From Xylona heveae TC161 (Eukaryota; Ascomycota; Xylonomycetes; Xylonales; Xylonaceae): a stretch of DNA of 64,000 nt. The stretch covers positions 992,001 through 1,056,000 of the forward strand of contig NW_017264194.1 in the NCBI RefSeq assembly GCF_001619985.1, in the 5' to 3' direction. The notes under the pieces are model-generated. The model searched no databases. It saw only the letters and a list, made by a program, of their open reading frames with translations, and was not told where the DNA came from. Below, piece after piece: positions 45,014 to 56,219 of the stretch. Each line of letters begins with the position of its first letter. Position 1 is the stretch's first letter. A program made the translations under genes and the position numbers.

Positions 45014-45925
45014 GGTTTGAAATTACGTCTCAATGAGTCCGATGCAAGCATGGAGAAAACAACCCTGCCCATTCGGACCTTCAATGCCGCGAAAAAAAAA
45101 ATTCAGCGTCGTGACGATGATGATGATGGTGATGAGTATGCGGAGAAAAACTGAAATGGAAGTGCGGCAGCGGATGATAAGATGGGCATTTTTCTGTTGA
45201 GAGTGACTTTTCACATGCCAGTTGCTTTGCTGCTGCATATGACGCGCGATGTTGAATCTGGCCTAATCCGCCCCCTCGTCAAGCGCCGCTTCCGATCAAT
45301 TGCCCGCCCCCAAATAGATTGGTCGGATGGTCGTAGATCCCGCTCAAAAGTTACTCTCTAATGAAGCGATATCTCCCCTTTGTCAACCACTTGACGTTTG
45401 CACCTTGTAGCACGAGGCCAGTCAAATCTGCCTTGTGGGGGGGGGTCCATCTTTTCACCTTCCTGGGTTGGTACCAATGTTATAAAAGAAACAGAACTCC
45501 TAACGCATATATTGCACATGATCTTTCTGGAATGTAACCTATCTAAGCAGCTATAGTTTCCTTTCCCTCAAAATTTCATATTTTAATCCTGCATATAACA
45601 GCCCAGAAAAAACCCACTGTTAACTTTTTTTCTGCTAATAATTAATTCAAGTGACACAAAAAAAGAAAAATAAGCGCAACCGATGCTAACCCAGGCAACA
45701 AACATAGCAAGCATGTGGAATGTGGACTGATTGTACAGTGTGTGAACCAAATCGGGATGCAACCAATTGTTCCTGGTGTCAAGGCAACGTGCTGCATGCA
45801 TACCGGTTGTTGAACGGGCAGGTCGTGGGGGGCGTTTGTTCCAGAACCAGTCAATATAACAATCCCTGTAGACTAGTCCAATTAGGTTCACAGTTGGTTT
45901 AAGAATCCGACTCTTCAACAATCTC
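45014..45925. other. Intergenic, no gene seen
   Basis: About 910 bp between the membrane-associated gene's start and the tRNA gene. It contains a G run near 45437-45446. Open frames at 45583-45993 overlap the tRNA and are not credible. Confidence 0.5.
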
Positions 45926-46038
45926 TCCGTGATGGTGTAGCGGTAACATCGGTCGCTCTCAAGCGATGACCTCAGGCTTAGCCTGATGTGCAAAACTCGT
46001 GTCCCGACCAGCCCGGGGTTCGACTCCCCGTCACGGAA
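45926..46038 (+). tRNA. tRNA-Glu (anticodon CTC) with a 42-nt intron
   Basis: The acceptor stem TCCGTGA (45926-45932) pairs with TCACGGA (46031-46037), with discriminator A at 46038. The D-arm GTGT/ACAT follows. The anticodon stem GGTCG (45951-45955) pairs with CGACC (46005-46009) across an intron at 45962-46003, placed after position 37 as is canonical. The loop CTCTCAC carries anticodon CTC, reading GAG. The T-arm is CGGGG-TTCGACT-CCCCG, containing the B box GGTTCGACTCC. A T run at 46044-46049 can serve as Pol III terminator. Splicing would use the tRNA endonuclease/ligase route. Confidence 0.93.
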
Positions 46039-46043
46039 ATTTC

Positions 46044-46049
46044 TTTTTT
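46044..46049 (+). terminator. RNA polymerase III T-run terminator
   Basis: Six consecutive T residues start five bases after the mature 3' end of the tRNA-Glu gene, the usual Pol III stop signal. Confidence 0.75.
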
Positions 46050-46648
46050 GCTCGTTGTTGTTGTTGTTGTTCTCTTTTTGGTGTTGGTATCTAGTTGCCT
46101 AGGGCTGATAACATTAATCTACTTGAGTCGCCTTGGATTGTACTTTTGTTTTTGCAATATGGTTCAATGGAGTTGTTGGTACTTTGAATTGGTTGATATG
46201 GATTGCCTACTCAATCTCTGCAAAGCAGAGGCTGGATCCAGATAAAAACGAGTCAAGAGGGTATTTGATATGAAAAAAATATCTTCAGAAGAAATCAGGG
46301 CAAATAAATTGCAACAAGCAAAAAGAAAAAGAGGAGCACAAGAAAGAGAAACAGAACGGCGACCATAAAAAGCCATTAATCCCCGCCGTCGTTTCTTGTC
46401 GACATCATGATAGAAGAATGTGTCGCCTGATATTTCCCCAGCAAACGCCACGATAAATATAATTCTCGACCATCGAAGAGGGCTATAATGTCAACGTAAC
46501 CAATTTGGACCGTAAGTCTCATATACATATTCCACTCTCTTTTCGAAATTTGATTCATGCATTCACACGATCGTAACCGCCGTAAAGACAAAAGGTACCG
46601 AATAGCCATTCAATTCATCTCTCGTTCAAGATTGTTGGAAGATGCTTT
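46050..46648. other. Intergenic, no gene seen
   Basis: About 600 bp between the tRNA and the 3' end of the membrane-protein gene; no coding or RNA signal recognised. Confidence 0.5.
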
Positions 46649-47846
46649 TTACCGCCGAGATCGCCTAGGAGGGTACATTGGCTCCACAGGATAATTTCCT
46701 CCGGCATAGAGATCGGCATCTACCGGTCTGAATCCAGATTCTCTATGCCTGCGACTTCTCCGCGGCGTAGGACTGTAGTCGCTATGCTCTTCAATAACCT
46801 CGACGAAATCGTCTTGTGGCGGTGGAGGAGGAGGTGGAGGGTGAGGAGCACGTTCTTCGACAATGATCTGCGACGGCGGCGGTTGCGGTTGTCGTTCTTC
46901 GACAATGACTCGTTCCCGATCGACCCGTCTTGGCTGTCTTCTGGACTGTTTAATCTCAATCGTCTCTGGACGTCGGCGCGACTTTCGCGGTCGGACCTCT
47001 TCAATATCCGTAACGGTAATGGAGGTGCTGCGGTTGTTGAACAGCATGATTAGAAGCCAGACGATGAGGAGAAAGCCCGCGACGGAGCCGAGCACGATGC
47101 CGGCGACGACACCCGGCGAGGGACCCGAATTGTTGTTCTGATATGTCGCTGGAATGATGCCATTGTTGTTGTTATTATTGCTGCTTTGTCGCCGCGTGAG
47201 GAGATTCGATTCCTTCAGGTCATTGTGATTTGCTGCGAGCGGCTGAGCTGTATTTATTGAAGAGCCGGTGCGCCGAATTCGCCGCATATCAGATATCAGC
47301 TCTCGAAATGGCGCTAGACTTTGAGCACCCTGGCCAAAGGACCGTAGAGGTCCCATGTTTGCACCCGCGGCGAAAGTGGTAATGATGTTCAGGCGCTGCG
47401 GATGATGAAGCGGAACGATGAACTCCAGGCGATCAATGTGAGGTAGATGTTTGGGCCCTGAGAGTATCCACTGACTTCAATGCCCTCAGAAGAATAGAAA
47501 TGCGTTTGCTTCTGCAGGAATGACTGCGACACAATCAGGGTCGTTGAGATTGGACGCGTGGCTCGTGATTATGGCGATAATGCTATCTGTGTAGTACCGA
47601 GTATGTTTCAAACGAGTGACATAATAGAGGTTGAGCGCAATCACAACAGTCGTCGGATGTTCCTCTGTTTCACAAATTGATCCAGTTGAAAGATCACGAG
47701 GGGAGAAGCATCATAATCATGTTCAAATGTGAATGGTAAAAGTGCCAAGGAAGATGAGAAGGTAAAGATGCAGCTTGCAGAAGAAAGAGTCGTCTTCCCT
47801 TACTGCCGCATGGCGACCAGGTAGAAGTTGCAGTGAACGGCGTCAT
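46649..47846 (-). CDS. Single-pass membrane protein of unknown function (three-exon model)
   Basis: The last exon (47470-46649) is solid: an Asn-rich linker, one strong TM helix (VVAGIVLGSVAGFLLIVWLL), then a basic, Pro-rich cytosolic tail with repeated VIVEERQPQ/IIVEERAPH blocks and a proline run. The open frame extends upstream of its first ATG (47356) with protein-like sequence (HIDRLEFIVPLHHPQRLNII). Splice signals then suggest exon 2 at 47664-47525 (TTVVIALNLYYVTRLKHTRY) and exon 1 at 47846-47804 (MTPFTATSTWSPCG), all phases matching, for 334 aa. The 54-nt intron 2 with donor GTCATT is the weakest join. There is no signal peptide, so the N-terminus is probably exported by the TM helix itself (type III). 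Function unknown. Confidence 0.6.
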
Positions 47847-48784
47847 TTGGGGGTTCTCGTCAGACACGGGAAATCAACGGGTCGGTAGGGATGTCGCAAT
47901 GCGAGTGGCTGGGGAAGAGGAGACAAGGATAGAGAACGACTGGGATTATTGCAAGGCAAAAGCGGGTGTTGGACAGAAATGGGGGAGGCTGAGGTGGATC
48001 GCGGAAACCGAAACTCTTCACGTTATAAAGTCTTCTTCTCATTGGACGGGTTTGCGTCCGATTACAAAGGAAGGTGAAGAGTACAAATTGTGGCTGATAT
48101 TGCTTGTCACAACTCATAGTTAGCTCCTCGATAACGGATTGATGAATTACAGCAGTTAAAACGATTTATCTTGTTTGCATATTTAAATCGAATCGAATGG
48201 TTGTTTATTTCCCTCGTCCCTTGTCTTTCGGGCACTTTTTCCGTTTCGGCAAAGTCAGTTGCGCCATCTCCCTTTTCCCGCTCTTGATCTGGGGTAGATT
48301 ATTGTGCAGGTTATGCATTAAATTGTGCTAAATTATGAACCACACGAAATGACGGCTTTTTGCTTGCTTTTGTTGGCTGTTAAGGGCTGCTTTTACTGAT
48401 GGGCGGTCTAGGCAAAATATAATTTTCAACCATGTATACACAGGCATTCTGGATTAAATAATATTCAATAAGTCTTAGAGCATTAGTTTCACTCATTGGA
48501 TTTATGTTACCTCCAAAGTTGGTTCCTTAATAAGCGATTCCGGAGGATCTTCAGCACCACGAAGCGCCCATATCACACTGAGATTTGTACCATCTTCAAG
48601 CAATGGTTCACAAAAGTCTTACCCTTTGACATTGTCCTGTATACGGGAGGGGACGGTGGCACGGTAATAAGAGCCAATCAATCAGCTATTGAAAACTTTG
48701 GTCGTTTAATAATCAACGAACTCTTCGGCGTATAAATTGCACTCCGTTCAAGACGAAGCGCAGTCGTGCAAGCGGACCTCATTT
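47847..48784. promoter_or_regulatory. Divergent promoter region, membrane protein / Zn2Cys6 gene
   Basis: About 940 bp between the two start codons. Open frames at 47833-48123 and 48496-48735 have no supporting signals. AT-rich at 48160-48200 and 48400-48480. Confidence 0.45.
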
Positions 48785-50426
48785 ATGAGCCGTAGCAGTA
48801 CTGGCTGCTGGACCTGCAAGCTCCGTCATCGTAGATGTGACCAATTGCGGCCGGCTTGTAGAGAATGCAGCGAACGACACATTAGCTGTCACGGCTATGG
48901 TCCAAAGCCTGCCTGGATCAACAATAAATCTTTGCTTAATGCCGAACTTTCCCGGATCAAACACGCCGTCAAGGAAAATTTCCGTCAGAACAGTCGAAGA
49001 CGTGCAGCTAGGACCAATGAATCATCAAATGACCAGGAAACTCATCGCGATGGGTCGTTTCCAACCAATTCGGATGCAACAGAGGCCTCAAAGGCATGTT
49101 CCGACTCAGCCGCAGTGTCTCCAGCTCAACAGCTTACTTTTCAGGAATCACAGCTTCTGATCCATTATCTTGACTACATCTTCCCTCTACAATTCCCTTA
49201 CTACGTTGATAATCCCGAGGTTGGAGGTCGAGGCTGGCTTTTTTGGTTTCTTATGAAAAGCGACCCCCTACACCAGGCCATACTTACTCTCTCTGCACTA
49301 CATCGATACACGAGATTTGCCAGGAGGGCCGGTGACACAGAGCAAGAGCTTATAGAATACCATACTAAAGCCTTACAAGGCCTTCGCCAAGCATTGTGTC
49401 AACACGAAATTGGTGATTTGGCTACAAGCAGCGAGCAGCTGATCGAATTCCTTGCATGTGGTTCAGCTCTCATTAGTTTTGAAGTAGGTTCATGGCCAAA
49501 GATTACATGTCTAAACCTTGACTGATGCCGTCCAGGTTTTTCAAGGGGGAACAATGAATTGGCAGCCACACCTCGATGCGCTCAGCTCCGTCGTCAACGG
49601 AATGACCCATGTTTCAAACCATCTTTCATCGAGAGCGCAAAGTAGACCACCTTTTACGGCTTCGCCTGGAACCGAGGACATGGAGCATGCACAACGATTT
49701 CTGGTGGCCAATTTACTATGGTTTGATCTCCTCGCGTCCACTTCTAGTGGGACAGCCCCAAAAATTGCCTACAAGCTATGGCTGGACGAAAGGAACATAG
49801 ATCTGTCTCAACTCATGGGCTGCTATAACTGGGTCATGACTGCAATTGGAGATATTGCCAGTATCAAATCACGAGGAGCATCCGAAAATTCCACGGCCGT
49901 CGTTGAAGCTTTCGAGATCAAAGACCGTCTAGAAGCTGGGCTTCGTGACCTAGATCTAGTTGCACAGGTGCGCCAATGCCGCTTCAAGACAGAATAGATA
50001 ACTGCTGACGAGACGCACTTGAAGGTACCAATGCCCATCGCAGTGCCGATATCACGAGTTTTTGCCTGTTCGGCAATGGTCGAGCTTTATACAACCTGTC
50101 CACCTCTTGTCTACACTGCTTCGGCAATGCAGGATGCTGTGGCCAATGTCATTGAAGCGATTCGACTTTTCCCGGAGAACACATCTTTGCGAGGCTTGAC
50201 CTGGCCGGTTTGTGTAGCAGGATCTATGGCAGAGGGGGATCAGCAACAATACTTTGAGACAGTGATGCAGAAGATGTTGGGTGGCTCGGGGATTGGTTTC
50301 ACCAACTGCGATACCGTCTCTCAAATTGTAAAACGATGCTGGCACTATAGAAGAAACCATCCTGGGCAATCCTGGAACTGGAATGATTCGATGGGAGCTA
50401 TGGGCATCTGTGCTCTCCTTGTCTAG
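48785..50426 (+). CDS. Zn(II)2Cys6 transcription factor
   Basis: Exons 48785-49483, 49536-49967 and 50025-50426 encode 510 aa. The binuclear cluster is perfect at the N-terminus: Cys8, 11, 18, 25, 28 and 35 with the basic loop KLRHRRCDQLRPAC. The middle and C-terminal parts match the fungal-specific 'fungal_trans_2' type (LTFQESQLLIHYLDYIFPLQ, then ILTLSALHRYTRF). Proteins of this class are often local regulators of catabolic or secondary-metabolite genes. It converges on an amidase 415 bp away, a likely but unproven target. The 52- and 57-nt introns are typical. The ATG at 48785 was chosen; the upstream in-frame start at 48737 is TTG. Confidence 0.87.
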
Positions 50427-50841
50427 AGAAAGGACGAATTGATAGATCGGGGCACCCACATATACCAACTTGCTATCTTTCCGCTCTGCATTTCCGCACA
50501 AGGATGCTAAATTCTCTTAGTACTCTTAGCTTCCGATGCTGTCAATGACTTTGCCCACTTGAACTAGAGTAGAGTAGCTACTCATTCTTTTGGTTAGTAT
50601 TCCTCCAATATTTCTCTTGGGAAGCTGTTTTATCCATCTGCTTTCAACAACACTGCTACAGAACGTGCTAATGGCCTTGTAGTGATTTGGAATATGTACC
50701 TAGAAAGGCAACAGCACTTGGATGTTTGGCATAAAAGTTTCTCATCTCAGTCAAATGAAATGAATATAACATTGAAATCGTTACGGCAATACACTTTGGG
50801 AAAACCAGCCTTTCTACAGCAATTTCATCATATTATTTCTT
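50427..50841. other. Convergent intergenic region
   Basis: 415 bp between the 3' ends of the Zn2Cys6 and amidase genes, holding both 3' UTRs. Nothing else seen. Confidence 0.55.
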
Positions 50842-52890
50842 CTATTCTATCATCAGCATTTGGGCATCACACCGACCGTTAGAGGCCTTGGCAACGATGA
50901 CTAGCAGGAAGTGATCCTTTGGCACAGGTGCCAATGTAGGGTATTTGTCATTTCTCTTGGGCCTGCATAGACAGTCGCTAAACGACCACGTCTCGCCCTC
51001 CAAAGAGAGAGCCGTCGGCAGACTCCCGTCCACAAATGCCTCAATGGAGTCAATGCTGATTGATCTATGGGTTACAGTCAAGGTGCCACGAACAGAAACA
51101 TGACGAATCTCATTTTTGATGTCGTGCTCCTTCTCCCAGACAGCGGATTTGATTTTCAAGACCGGTTTCTGGCTTGTCAATGTCCTTTCGGTTAGGGGGA
51201 TGTGGTCGGTAGCGATTTCTGGGGCCAGGTGAGGAGCGGTCCGTCGCTGCGACCCTGCTTCATACGCAAAGGCATATTTAAGCAAGTCCTGATCGGTCCA
51301 GCCCTTGGTGACAAAAGTAATACCGACAGGCATTTGTTTGTCCTTCATTTCACCCATTGGAACGGTAATGCAAGGCACTCCCAGGTGTTTGAGTGCTCGA
51401 CCTCCATTCGCGTATTTGACGCCGTCCTGGAGTGCATGGCGCATGGATTCGATATTCTCATCGGCATCGGCAAAAGATACATCACCGTTGGTCGGAAATG
51501 CCAGCAGGTCGTACCCGTGCTTATCCATCCAATCTTCGAACAAACTCTTCCTCATGTTCTCGAGAGCCTTGATCGACGGCTCACAACCAGGCAACATGTA
51601 GATGGATGAGTCTCGGTCCCGAACCAAATCGATCATTTCGCCATATCGGACCTGATTCTGAGCTTCAGAGTGGGCGGAAGGATCGTCCAGTGGCGCAATG
51701 TGCGGATGGATTTTTAACGGGTCAGCGGATGCGAGATTTGGATACTTTTGGTCACTATTGGTACGGAGAAAATCGTCCCAAGCCATGGCAATCAAATTGC
51801 ATCGTTCAATGTTCGCCCATTCGACGGAGAGACCGGGAACATTGGTACCTTGACCGGGAAAATCCTTTGAGGTATACTGCTCAAAAAGAGGGAAATCGGT
51901 TTCAACAAGAGTCGCCCCAAGCGCCTCCAAATCTTGTCGTGCTTGATCGAATAGCTCACGCACAGCTTGGCTGCAATAGGTGGGCGGTTTTGATCCTTCA
52001 ATTCCAAGGAAGCATTTTGGCACGGCTATCCTTTTCCCCCTAAGTGCACTCTGGTTTTCAAGGCTATGAAAATCGACTGGACGGACCTCAGAGGCTAGCG
52101 GAATGGGGATGAATGTTTGGTTCCTCCAGAAATCAATACCTTGTGTGGCCTTGGCGTCGTCTGCAACAATGATATTGAGGACATCTAGGAGATCTGCGAC
52201 TGTCCGCGTGTGGGGCACGATCACATCGCAGGTCGGATATAAAGGCCACTGACCACGGTTTGGGATCACTCCGCGAGACGGAGAGTATCCGACCAAGGCA
52301 TTATTGGAGGCCGGAGCACGCCCAGATGTTACAGTCTCACCTGCAATTCCAAAAGCAGCAAACGCAGACGTCGTTGAAGTACCACAGCCGGTGGATGAGC
52401 CCGATGCGTACGCAGTGGTTGAGTAGACAGTACTGTAGGGGCTTTCAGCTCGGCCGTATAGTCCCCGCTGGCAGCCACCATCCGCCATGGGAGGCATATT
52501 AGTTTTGCCGAGTACTATAGCTCCAGCGTCCCGAAGGTGCTCAATGATAGCTGCATCGTCGGAGGCGATGAGATCGGCGAAAGCTGGTGACCCGGCCGCG
52601 ACAGTCATGCCCTTGACTTTGAAGCTGTCCTTTACCGTAAAAGGGATTCCCTCCAGCGGCCTTAGGGGATGTCCAGATGCTCGATAATCGTCGGAGGCTT
52701 GCGCCTCAGCGAATAAGTTGGGATTCAGTACAACAACCGAGTTCAAGCAGGGACCACGCATGTCGAATTGACCAATTCGATGCATGTAGCGAGCGACCAG
52801 CTCTACACTCGTCAAGCTCCCAGAGTTGAGTGCCTCTCTGAGGTCGGCAATTCCTGCTTGCGTGAGGTTCAAAGTTTTAGACCTGGACAT
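50842..52890 (-). CDS. Amidase-signature family enzyme with C-terminal extension
   Basis: One exon encodes 682 aa. The amidase signature runs from about residue 25 to 560. Catalytic Lys87 is in GIPFTVKDSF, the cis-Ser is at 165-166 in ASGSSTGCG, and the nucleophile is probably Ser189 in GETVTSGRAPAS. The usual GGSIR strand is replaced by TSGRA, but Ser and Arg still align. Such enzymes hydrolyse small amides, nitrile-derived amides or acyl amides; the substrate is unknown. About 120 residues after the family core (from LKIKSAVWEKEHDIKNE) form a beta-rich fungal extension. No signal peptide, so cytosolic. It is convergent with the Zn2Cys6 gene; the two may form a small inducible catabolic pair. 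Confidence 0.88.
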   Translation of the reverse strand: MSRSKTLNLTQAGIADLREALNSGSLTSVELVARYMHRIGQFDMRGPCLNSVVVLNPNLFAEAQASDDYRASGHPLRPLEGIPFTVKDSFKVKGMTVAAGSPAFADLIASDDAAIIEHLRDAGAIVLGKTNMPPMADGGCQRGLYGRAESPYSTVYSTTAYASGSSTGCGTSTTSAFAAFGIAGETVTSGRAPASNNALVGYSPSRGVIPNRGQWPLYPTCDVIVPHTRTVADLLDVLNIIVADDAKATQGIDFWRNQTFIPIPLASEVRPVDFHSLENQSALRGKRIAVPKCFLGIEGSKPPTYCSQAVRELFDQARQDLEALGATLVETDFPLFEQYTSKDFPGQGTNVPGLSVEWANIERCNLIAMAWDDFLRTNSDQKYPNLASADPLKIHPHIAPLDDPSAHSEAQNQVRYGEMIDLVRDRDSSIYMLPGCEPSIKALENMRKSLFEDWMDKHGYDLLAFPTNGDVSFADADENIESMRHALQDGVKYANGGRALKHLGVPCITVPMGEMKDKQMPVGITFVTKGWTDQDLLKYAFAYEAGSQRRTAPHLAPEIATDHIPLTERTLTSQKPVLKIKSAVWEKEHDIKNEIRHVSVRGTLTVTHRSISIDSIEAFVDGSLPTALSLEGETWSFSDCLCRPKRNDKYPTLAPVPKDHFLLVIVAKASNGRCDAQMLMIE

Positions 52891-54852
52891 GGTTTTGTTC
52901 CCCTCAAAGTTTGTGTTGAAGATGCTCTTTCCGTCTTGATAGTTGTGATGCTAGGCCGTGGTTTCGGTTTGAGAGGATTGGCCGAAAAGGAAGAAAAATA
53001 TCACCAGATTCTTTGGAGGAGGACATGATGTCGAGATTTGTTCTTCATTTTATATTTCGTGTTTTGCACAAGTTCTTTGTCGCCATATATTCCGAACATG
53101 CATGGAATGCTTTGGGCTCAGTAGTCCACCCCTTCATCTCGCACCGACTAGCTTGATACCCTGCAAAGATGATGGAATAAGTTACAATTTTTTTTCTGCA
53201 ACCTGTTTCAGGGGCTGTCACAAGGGAAGGAAAGTCGTAGCGCTAGTGTTGCCCAAAAAGATGAGATAGACCATGACGAGTATCAATCATGTAAGTGCTT
53301 TTGGGGGCATATAGGGATTCGACGATATTTTATGGAACAAAATTATTGTTGACTACAGTTTCAAGTCACTCTTCTCGTGTCACTTAATCGGATGGGCCCG
53401 GACTCAAATGAAAATAACCAGAGAATATCTAGATCCTCATTACAAGGAAGCTGTTTCGCCTCTTTGCTCTCTGGGAGGGAATCTCGTGCCGTTAGCGTTG
53501 CCGATAAGGGTCCGGTAAGCTGTGATTGTCGCCTGGGCAGGAATCTCGTAGCGGAACATTTGGTGATCCGCTAGCACAGACCCCATCAGCATCATCACCG
53601 CCCCACTTGTGCTGACTTCATGGCCAAGAGTAAACAGAGAGGAGTAACCCGCAAAAAGATCAGAGGTACCTGAGGTCTGTACAGATCACAGATCCTAGGA
53701 CATGTCTATATAGACTGGGCTTTAGTTCAGAGATTCCTTAAGAGCGATTGCCAGTCGCTGCACGAAATGGGATTCCTTCTCGTCCACTAAATGCATCTAA
53801 CTTCGTTCCCACCGCCCTGCACCGGCCTAGTTCCACAATTTCTTGTGTATTCAACTCCGTCAAAATAAAATCATTGCTATGAGAACAGAAGCAGAGATTA
53901 AGCAAATTATAAATGTTCATAAGTAAGCTGAAGAATGGTGTCTAGGACTGTGGATACAACGGAATAAATACACAGCTTGTAAGAACGACAAAGCATATCG
54001 GAGGAAGTTTAACATAGGGTTTACATATGAACCAATTGACCATGTCATAGTCTTTTCATTACATTCTAGGTAAATCGTACCCCTTTTTCCTCATACGTAG
54101 TACATGTAGTCATAGCTACCTTATTCTGCGGGATAACTTTATAGTGCACGACCTGAAATCACGTGGCATGTGGCTGTGCTCGCGGAACGGAAGCTAATTA
54201 ACGCCGACCAAGCCCTAAACGGCGGTGGTTCGGTCGTCCGCATCCAGCCGAACAGGAGGAGAAGTGACTCTACAAGGAAGAAATGGCTTGATCTAGGAAC
54301 AAATCGAGAGTAGTAGCTATAGTAGTAAAAAGAGGGGTGTGCGAGCATTCGATCCAGATTACTCGCGGAGCTGCTTTTATCACAAGTGCCTTGAAGCTGA
54401 GAAGAGAGAAAGGTCCTGACAAATATTTGACCTTCAGAATCTGTTGAGTGAGATTACATTAACCTTGTCCGCCAAGAGCCAAGACCTCGTGGCGTCATTT
54501 TGGAAGAAATCGGAGATAACTTCTCTGCACGGCCATTCTCCCCTCTTACTGCCATCATTTATCCCCTGAGAAAAGGGATAGAAGAATAGAGCGTAAAGAA
54601 TACAGCATTTTATCGCCACTGGTTTTGCCTCTGGGGTTGTCGTGACGCGGCCCATAAGACGTTTCCGACTTTGCCGCCGTGCGAATCTCAACACCTCATC
54701 TTACTACTTCCTCCTCACATTTTTGAGCACCCGTCGCAACACAAATCTTCAAAAGCTGAGATTGCTCAAGCTAAATACAATTACGTCCTGAGCAAAAAAA
54801 AGAAAACTTTTATATTTCATCTATCGCATATCAAGCTACACCTGCAAACGCA
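52891..54852. promoter_or_regulatory. Divergent intergenic region, amidase / CYSTM gene
   Basis: About 1.96 kb without a supported gene. The left part carries the amidase promoter. The right part has two stress-element words listed separately. Short open frames (53377-53574, 54434-54694) have no support. Confidence 0.45.
54540..54567. promoter_or_regulatory. Two STRE-like CCCCT elements upstream of the CYSTM gene
   Basis: CCCCT occurs at 54540-54544 and 54563-54567, about 290-310 bp before the start codon. CCCCT/AGGGG is the stress response element bound by Msn2/4-type C2H2 factors. This fits a stress-related CYSTM product; binding is inferred. Confidence 0.35.
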
Positions 54853-55347
54853 ATGGATAACAACAAATACGTGAGTTTACCTCCACCGCCCTAGGTATTC
54901 AGCATTTCGAAAGGCTTTTTACCAGCACCGTTGAACGACTTGACTTGCGAAATTATTGCTAACCTTGCGATCTATTAGGAATCCCCGCAAGGCCCGCCTC
55001 CCAATTACCCTCAGGTCCACCACGACGCTGGCCCCGTTCAGTCCCCTCCTCCCGTTGCTTCGCCCCACCCATACTACCAACAACAGCCCGCCAGCGCGGA
55101 TTACTACGGCGGCTATCCACCTCAGCAACAGGGACCAGGAAGCGGGTACTACCAGCAACAGCAAGGAGGATATTACCCGCCCCAGCAAGGATACTATGGC
55201 GGCCAACAGCAGCCCATGTACTACCAGCAAGGTCAGCCGCCGCAGGGCTACTATGCGGATAACCGGGGAAGTGGTGCGGCAGAAGGTATCTGCGCAGGAT
55301 TGCTCGGTGCGCTGGCCTGCTGTTGCTGCTTGGACTTTTTCTTCTAA
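54853..55347 (+). CDS. CYSTM family protein (cysteine-rich transmembrane module)
   Basis: Exon 1 (54853-54870, MDNNKY) and exon 2 (54979-55347) encode 128 aa. The body is Gln/Tyr/Gly/Pro-rich with GYYQQQQGGYYPPQQGYYGG-type repeats. The C-terminus is the hallmark CYSTM: AAEGICAGLLGALACCCCLD followed by FFF and the stop. CYSTM proteins are tail-anchored or palmitoylated membrane peptides linked to stress tolerance in fungi and plants (yeast YDL012C, YBR016W). The short first exon and the repeat-rich frame make it easy to miss. A 108-nt intron separates the exons. Two STRE-like words lie upstream. Confidence 0.9.
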
Positions 55348-56219
55348 ACTTCTTGATTGATGGACTCTGGGCGAAGGCGGGATAGCTAGCTGCTTGTCCT
55401 AGAGCGTATTGATCTGAGTGCGCTAATTCGACTTGGAGCGTGAGGGTCTGGCTCTTTTCGTTCTTAATATAATTCCTAAGAATGGTATTACTGGAGTTCT
55501 TGGGAAACGATAAGATAGGCGCGGCGCATTCTACTACTTTCTTTTTTTCACTTTTATCTTGAAACTTCACTGGAGTAATTTGCAATGGGGGCCATTTATT
55601 TGTCATTTTTGTCTATTTCATTGTTTCACACTGGTTTGGTTCGATTTGGTTTCAATTGGTATTTTGGACTGCTTTCAATACAGGTGTCGGATATAGCAAC
55701 CTCCTTCAAAGCTTGTGGTATGGTCATTTTATTGTTATGGTGGATAATGCCAATTGCAAGTAATTACTTCTTGGGTTCTATCTATCCTTTATCACATGAA
55801 GCTTACTTAAGATGTAATAAAGTGAAGAATTATTAATCTACCCGTGATATGACAAACATGGTGACGGCGCTTCGGATCGCCACTATAGACGCCATTCGGC
55901 AAGCCACAGGGACGAGCTCCTCGGCATATTGCTCGCCTAAACTTCCGACATACAGCTCGGAGATACTGCGGCAAAGAAAAAAAGTTCGTTTAGAATTCTT
56001 CTGTGGCTGAGGGTGGAAATCAACAAACGTGATTCTACTGTACAGTGCATAAATCTGTCCTTACAATTACTGTTCGCTCCTTTGTTTACTCTATTACCTT
56101 TTTATTTTTTTTGTCCAAAAGTATTTCTGGTATACTGGTTTTGGAAAAGACAAGTGTTTCTCGTTTGCAGCACTCTGCGTTTTGCTTCTTTTGATACCCA
56201 TATTTCGCCCCAGTTCACT
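55348..56219. other. Tandem intergenic region
   Basis: About 870 bp: CYSTM 3' UTR and SET-gene promoter. The open frame continues upstream of the chosen ATG to 56013, but its translation (Phe/Leu-rich, from a T-rich stretch) looks like untranslated leader. Confidence 0.5.

Noticed and set aside
48737-48784. 16-residue extension of the Zn2Cys6 protein
   Set aside because: It would begin at TTG; the ATG at 48785 lies directly before the Cys cluster, as usual in this family.
56013-56219. N-terminal extension of the SET protein
   Set aside because: The extension is Phe/Leu/Cys-rich, derived from a T-rich leader, and family members start at MSSSSYSAW-like sequence.
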